Assembly (NCBI GenBank): GCA_947630675.1
Contig: CANRIN010000012.1
Location: forward strand, 1 to 40,875
Reading direction: 5' to 3'
DNA length: 40,875 nt
Source: an uncultured Clostridia bacterium
Lineage (GTDB): Bacteria; Bacillota; Clostridia; Oscillospirales; JAAYOS01
The stretch's first letter is position 1; each line of letters opens with the position of its first letter. Under the pieces are notes generated by a model that was not told the origin of the DNA, ran no database searches, and saw only the letters and a program-made list of their open reading frames with translations. A program made the translations under genes and the position numbers. Of the stretch, positions 37,815 to 40,875 are shown in pieces.

Positions 37815-40373
37815 TCAGCAGTGCTTTGTGAAGCAACTCGAACGGAGTATCACGCGCATTATCGCGGCGGCGCTCTTCTCGACCATGGCGCGGGTCGGGG
37901 TTATCGTGACCTTCGCGAGACCCTTCGAGACGACCGGCTCACCCGCCTCGACGGCCTTCTGTATCCCGTCGGACACCGGCTTGCCGCCCGGCTGTATCAT
38001 GTCGTTGCCTGCCCACATCGAGATCATCGGGGTGCTTGTCCCTCCGCCCCAGTCGGTCATGACAAAACCGTCGAAGCCCCACTCGTCGCGGAGTATCGCG
38101 GTGTTGAGTTCGTAGTTGTCGGCATTCGGGACGCCGTTGGTGTCGTTATAGGAGGTCATGAGAGCCTTCGGCTTCTCGGTCTTGACGCAGTACTCGAACG
38201 CGGCAAGGTATATCTCGCGCATTGCGCGCTCGGAGATGGTGTTGGAGGAATTGCCGCGCATGAACTCCTGACTGTTGCCGGCGAAGTGCTTTATCGTAAC
38301 TCCGCCGCCCTCCGCCTGAACGCCCTTCGTCATCGCGGCGGCGCAGCGGCCGGCGACGACCGGGTCCTCGGCGTAGTACTCGAAGTTACGGCCGCAGAGC
38401 GGGCTGCGGTGGATGTTCATGCCGGGGGCGAGCCACAGGTCGACCTTGTACTCGTCCATCTCGATGCCGGCGGCGTGGCCGACGGCCTCAAGCACCTCGT
38501 CGTCCCAAGAGGACGCGAGCAGCGAGCCGGTCGGGAACGCGGTGCAGTACTGATGGCGAACGACCTCGCCGTTCTCCTTGACGTCGCGCGTGATGCGGAC
38601 GCCGGCAGGTCCGTCGCAGAGGATTATCGGCGGCAGCTTGTACTTCTCCCACATATCGGGGGACTGTCCGGCCTCGCCCGGGACCTCAAACTTGAGCTGC
38701 TGGGCGTTGCCGTGGCTCACGAGGGAGGCAAAGACGTCATCGTCGTCATCCTTCTTCTCGTCGTCCTTCTTTGCTGCGGGAGGCGGAGGCGGCATTATGC
38801 CCTCAAAGCCGGAGAAGTCCATGCCCTGACCGCAGACGAAGCGGCAGAGGTCCTCGAGGTCCATAGTGGCCGCGAGGTCTTCGACGGTCGCCTTGCCCTC
38901 GGCGACATCCTTGAGGGTGATGCCCGGCTTTGCGGTACCCGGGACGTAGTCGTACTTGCCGTACTCGACGGTCTCGCACTTTATCGCCTTCGGGCAGACG
39001 GTGAGGACCTTCGCTGCGGCCTTCTCGCCCTCCTCGCCCTCGTAGGAGATCGGGGTCTGACCCTTCTTTGTGAGCTTCTCGTATCCCTCGGGAGTGGTGC
39101 CGAGGAGGTTCTTCAGCTTGCGGGTCGTTATCTCGCTCTCGACCTCAAGAGCAGCGGCGATGTGAGTATTGCGGCTCGAATTGCCGACGCGCACATAATA
39201 CTTGCCGGGCTCGAGGATGTAGGAAGCGGTAGCCTCGTCGTAGCTCGCGAGGTTCGCGACCGGGATGCGGACGGTGACGAATTCCTCGCCGCCGACGCCG
39301 AGCACGCCGGTCTTCTTGTAGCCCTTGAGCTCCTGATACGGCTTCTCGAGCTTGCCGTCCGGCGCGGAGACGTAGACCTGTACGACCTCGCGGACCGCGT
39401 GATGGCGGCACTTGTTCTCTACCTTCGCCGTGACGATGATATCGGCGCCCTCGAGCGCGACGTCGACGCAGGTTATCTCGGGATGGCCGTAGCTGAGGCC
39501 GAAGCCGAACGGGAAGAGGACCTTCTTGCCGTAGGTGTCATAGTAGCGGTAGCCGACATAGATGTCGTCATGATACGGAACATCGGTCTGGTCGGTCTCG
39601 CCGCCCATGAAGCGGTTGTAGGTCTTGTTGCCGTTCGGGATGAGCTTGCTGTAATATTCCTTCGTCGGATCGTCGTCAAAGCTCAGCGGCCATGTGTCGG
39701 TGAGCTTGCCGCTTACCGGCACGGCGCCGGTGAGGATGTCCGCGACGGCGCAGCCGCCCTCCTGTCCGGGGAGCCCGATGAACAGGACGGAGGTGAGCTT
39801 ATCAATCTTGGCGGTGATATCCATATAGCCCGGGATGTTCAGCAGGAGTATGACCTTGCCGAACTCGGCGGCGACGGCGTCGATAAGCGCGCTCTCGTCG
39901 GCGGTGAGCATTATCGTGCCGGGCTTGGCCTCCATGTCCTGACCCTCGCCCGCGATGCGGCTGACGACTACTACGGCGGCGTCGTTCTTCCCGGCGGCGG
40001 TCTTTATCACCGGCGGGTCTATCGGCGTCTCGTCGTTGTAGTTCTTCTGCTCGCCGGGGCCGGCGAAAAAGCCCTGCTTGACTATGCCGTGGGTCTCCGC
40101 CCACTTGCGGTAAACGGCGGCGACGTCCTCATCGACAGTGATGCTCTCGCAGCCCTCGAGACCCTCGAGGATGTTCACACTCTTGAGGTTGTTGACCTCG
40201 CCCGAGCCGGTGCCGCCCTTGATGGTGTGGATCTGGCCGATGCCGAACACCGCGAGCTTCGTCCCGTCATGCAGAGGGAGCAGGTGCTTCTCGTTTTTGA
40301 GAAGAACCATGCCCTCGGCGGCGGTCCTGCGCGCGACGGCGGCGCTTGCGGCCATGCGTGCCTTGAGTTCCAT
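37815..40373 (-). CDS. Circularly permuted GH3 beta-glycosidase
   Basis: An 852-residue enzyme in which the usual GH3 order is reversed. The C-terminal-type alpha/beta sandwich comes first (about 1-300: LLKNEKHLLPL, AVFGIGQIHT, GQEGG, GYRYYDTYG, FPFGFGLSYG), then an FnIII-like region (about 305-420), and the TIM-barrel catalytic domain last (from about 500). The nucleophile Asp774 is in FVMTDWGG, and NIHRSPLCGRNFEYYAEDP and KHFAGNSQE are also present. Such permutation is known in some ruminal and gut GH3 enzymes. A Pro5 and Lys/Asp-rich insert (about 524-545) interrupts the barrel start. No signal peptide is present, so it is cytoplasmic and probably acts on imported oligosaccharides. AAGGAGAG precedes the ATG. 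Confidence 0.93.
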   Translation of the reverse strand: MELKARMAASAAVARRTAAEGMVLLKNEKHLLPLHDGTKLAVFGIGQIHTIKGGTGSGEVNNLKSVNILEGLEGCESITVDEDVAAVYRKWAETHGIVKQGFFAGPGEQKNYNDETPIDPPVIKTAAGKNDAAVVVVSRIAGEGQDMEAKPGTIMLTADESALIDAVAAEFGKVILLLNIPGYMDITAKIDKLTSVLFIGLPGQEGGCAVADILTGAVPVSGKLTDTWPLSFDDDPTKEYYSKLIPNGNKTYNRFMGGETDQTDVPYHDDIYVGYRYYDTYGKKVLFPFGFGLSYGHPEITCVDVALEGADIIVTAKVENKCRHHAVREVVQVYVSAPDGKLEKPYQELKGYKKTGVLGVGGEEFVTVRIPVANLASYDEATASYILEPGKYYVRVGNSSRNTHIAAALEVESEITTRKLKNLLGTTPEGYEKLTKKGQTPISYEGEEGEKAAAKVLTVCPKAIKCETVEYGKYDYVPGTAKPGITLKDVAEGKATVEDLAATMDLEDLCRFVCGQGMDFSGFEGIMPPPPPAAKKDDEKKDDDDDVFASLVSHGNAQQLKFEVPGEAGQSPDMWEKYKLPPIILCDGPAGVRITRDVKENGEVVRHQYCTAFPTGSLLASSWDDEVLEAVGHAAGIEMDEYKVDLWLAPGMNIHRSPLCGRNFEYYAEDPVVAGRCAAAMTKGVQAEGGGVTIKHFAGNSQEFMRGNSSNTISERAMREIYLAAFEYCVKTEKPKALMTSYNDTNGVPNADNYELNTAILRDEWGFDGFVMTDWGGGTSTPMISMWAGNDMIQPGGKPVSDGIQKAVEAGEPVVSKGLAKVTITPTRAMVEKSAAAIMRVILRSSCFTKHC

Positions 40374-40443
40374 AATGATTCTCTCCTTCCGAAAACAGCC
40401 GTCGCGGACGAGCGCCCGCGTCCGACCTTAAAATTATACAGAT

Positions 40444-40472
40444 ATTATACCATATATTACAGGCTTCTGCAA
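40444..40472 (-). promoter_or_regulatory. GH3 gene promoter
   Basis: The minus strand reads TTGCAG (40467-40472), a 17-bp spacer and TATAAT (40444-40449). A second TATAAT lies a few bases downstream. Confidence 0.8.
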
Positions 40473-40547
40473 TATCCTCTTTGTGCAAAATGTGTAGATT
40501 CTCGGCGCGAAATGTGCTCGCTGCGCTACGCACCCTTTCGCGCCGAG

Positions 40548-40579
40548 GCCACCGGACAGAGCAAAGCTCTGCCGGTGGC
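40548..40579 (+). repeat. Block C hairpin, copy 2 (bulged A)
   Basis: GCCACCGG-(A)-CAGAGC-AAA-GCTCTG-CCGGTGGC: the same 8-bp stem, single bulged A, 6-bp stem and 3-base loop as copy 1, with many paired substitutions. Confidence 0.8.
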
Positions 40580-40637
40580 AGCGCTGCGCTCTGCTCCTCG
40601 CGCCTGCGGCGCTTCGAAGCGCGCTCCGCGCAAAGTA

Positions 40638-40668
40638 TTTTTCCCGACGTACACGCCGTCGGGAAAAA
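40638..40668 (+). repeat. Block D hairpin, copy 2
   Basis: TTTTTCCCGACG-TACACGC-CGTCGGGAAAAA, a 12-bp perfect stem. It retains the ACGTACACGCCG segment of copy 1 while the flanking stem bases differ. Confidence 0.8.
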
Positions 40669-40875
40669 TGGATTGAATTTATTTCGCCGCCTGCGGCGGT
40701 GAAACTCTGCGAGGCTGAGGGCATTGCGGGGCTGTGCAGCCCCACTCCCGTATAGCGGGGTAGCCCCGCAGGGATCTGCGGGGGCGACCCCCGCGTCCTT
40801 GGTAGAGCGGAGCTCTACCGACACCTTGCGGGGCCTGCTGCCCCGCACCCTGCGCTACTTTTTGCTTGTGCAAAA

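Larger units (their letters stand above)
40490..40875 (+). repeat. Mosaic palindromic repeat, locus 4 (reaches window edge)
   Basis: Contains block B (40502-40546), block C (40548-40579), a GCGCC-TGC-GGCGC stem, block D (40638-40668) and block E (40663-40717), in the order seen in locus 3. A run of further hairpins follows: GGGGCT/AGCCCC, GCGGGG/CCCCGC, GCGGGGG/CCCCCGC, GGTAGAGC-GGA-GCTCTACC and TGCGGGG/CCCCGCA. The minus-strand ORF at 40679-40873 is Arg/Gly/Pro-rich read-through of palindromes and is not called as a gene. Confidence 0.7.

Noticed and set aside
40679-40873. Minus-strand ORF beginning MHKQKVAQGAG
   Set aside because: It is translation of a chain of GC-rich palindromes in repeat locus 4, with Arg/Gly/Pro-rich composition and no clear start signal.

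Overview
The window comes from a GC-rich, endospore-forming member of the Clostridia (Bacillota), most likely a gut Oscillospiraceae-like lineage. The evidence is a germination protease gene (gpr) divergent from rpsT, a ctsR-mcsA-mcsB-clpC stress operon with CtsR operators, the recF-remB-gyrB-gyrA order, SLH-type surface anchoring, and Shine-Dalgarno sites of the GGAGG type. The genus assignment is inference. No tRNA, rRNA, CRISPR array, prophage or transposase was seen.

Layout. 1-4.4 kb: the signal-peptide end of a secreted protein leaving on the left, a long divergent intergenic region, and a large secreted protein with two Ig-like plus alpha/beta-hydrolase modules and C-terminal SLH repeats. 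4.7-9.6 kb (minus): MATE exporter, biotin ECF component BioY, P2A calcium-type ATPase. 9.7-11.6 kb: a LysM-G5-M23 cell-wall peptidase behind a strong promoter carrying an array of TGTAAC motifs (WalR-like). 11.7-13.0 kb: gpr and rpsT, divergent. 13.2-16.6 kb: a formate/nitrite-type transporter, then an ArsR/SmtB zinc-sensor gene with its operator and a His-rich Zn/Cd P1B ATPase. 17.0-20.1 kb: a Na+/Ca2+-type antiporter, then dipeptidase, TSCPD protein and GNAT acetyltransferase. 20.4-22.2 kb: an orphan solute-binding lipoprotein. 22.3-26.9 kb (minus): the CtsR-controlled operon. 27.1 kb: a 55-residue 2[4Fe-4S] ferredoxin that the ORF track misses. 27.8-36.8 kb: trmN6, rsmI, dnaN, recF, remB, gyrB, gyrA. 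This is the usual origin-proximal cluster, but dnaA is absent upstream of dnaN and the S4-domain yaaA gene is absent between dnaN and recF. 36.9-37.5 kb: a small AT-richer hypothetical protein behind a 14-codon leader ORF. 37.8-40.4 kb: a circularly permuted GH3 glycosidase.

The most unusual non-coding structure is a mosaic of palindromes found in four intergenic loci (about 13.05-13.19, 16.58-16.83, 27.25-27.74 and 40.49-40.88 kb). Blocks recur in the same strand orientation, and the shared blocks recur in the same order except for block A (first in loci 1 and 2, last in locus 3). Between copies, several stems change sequence on both arms while bulges and loops stay the same, which looks like covariation. 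I regard this as the best candidate for an undescribed element (structured RNA or REP/MITE-like repeat).

Coordinates and motif positions were read by eye. No homology search, folding or alignment software was run.
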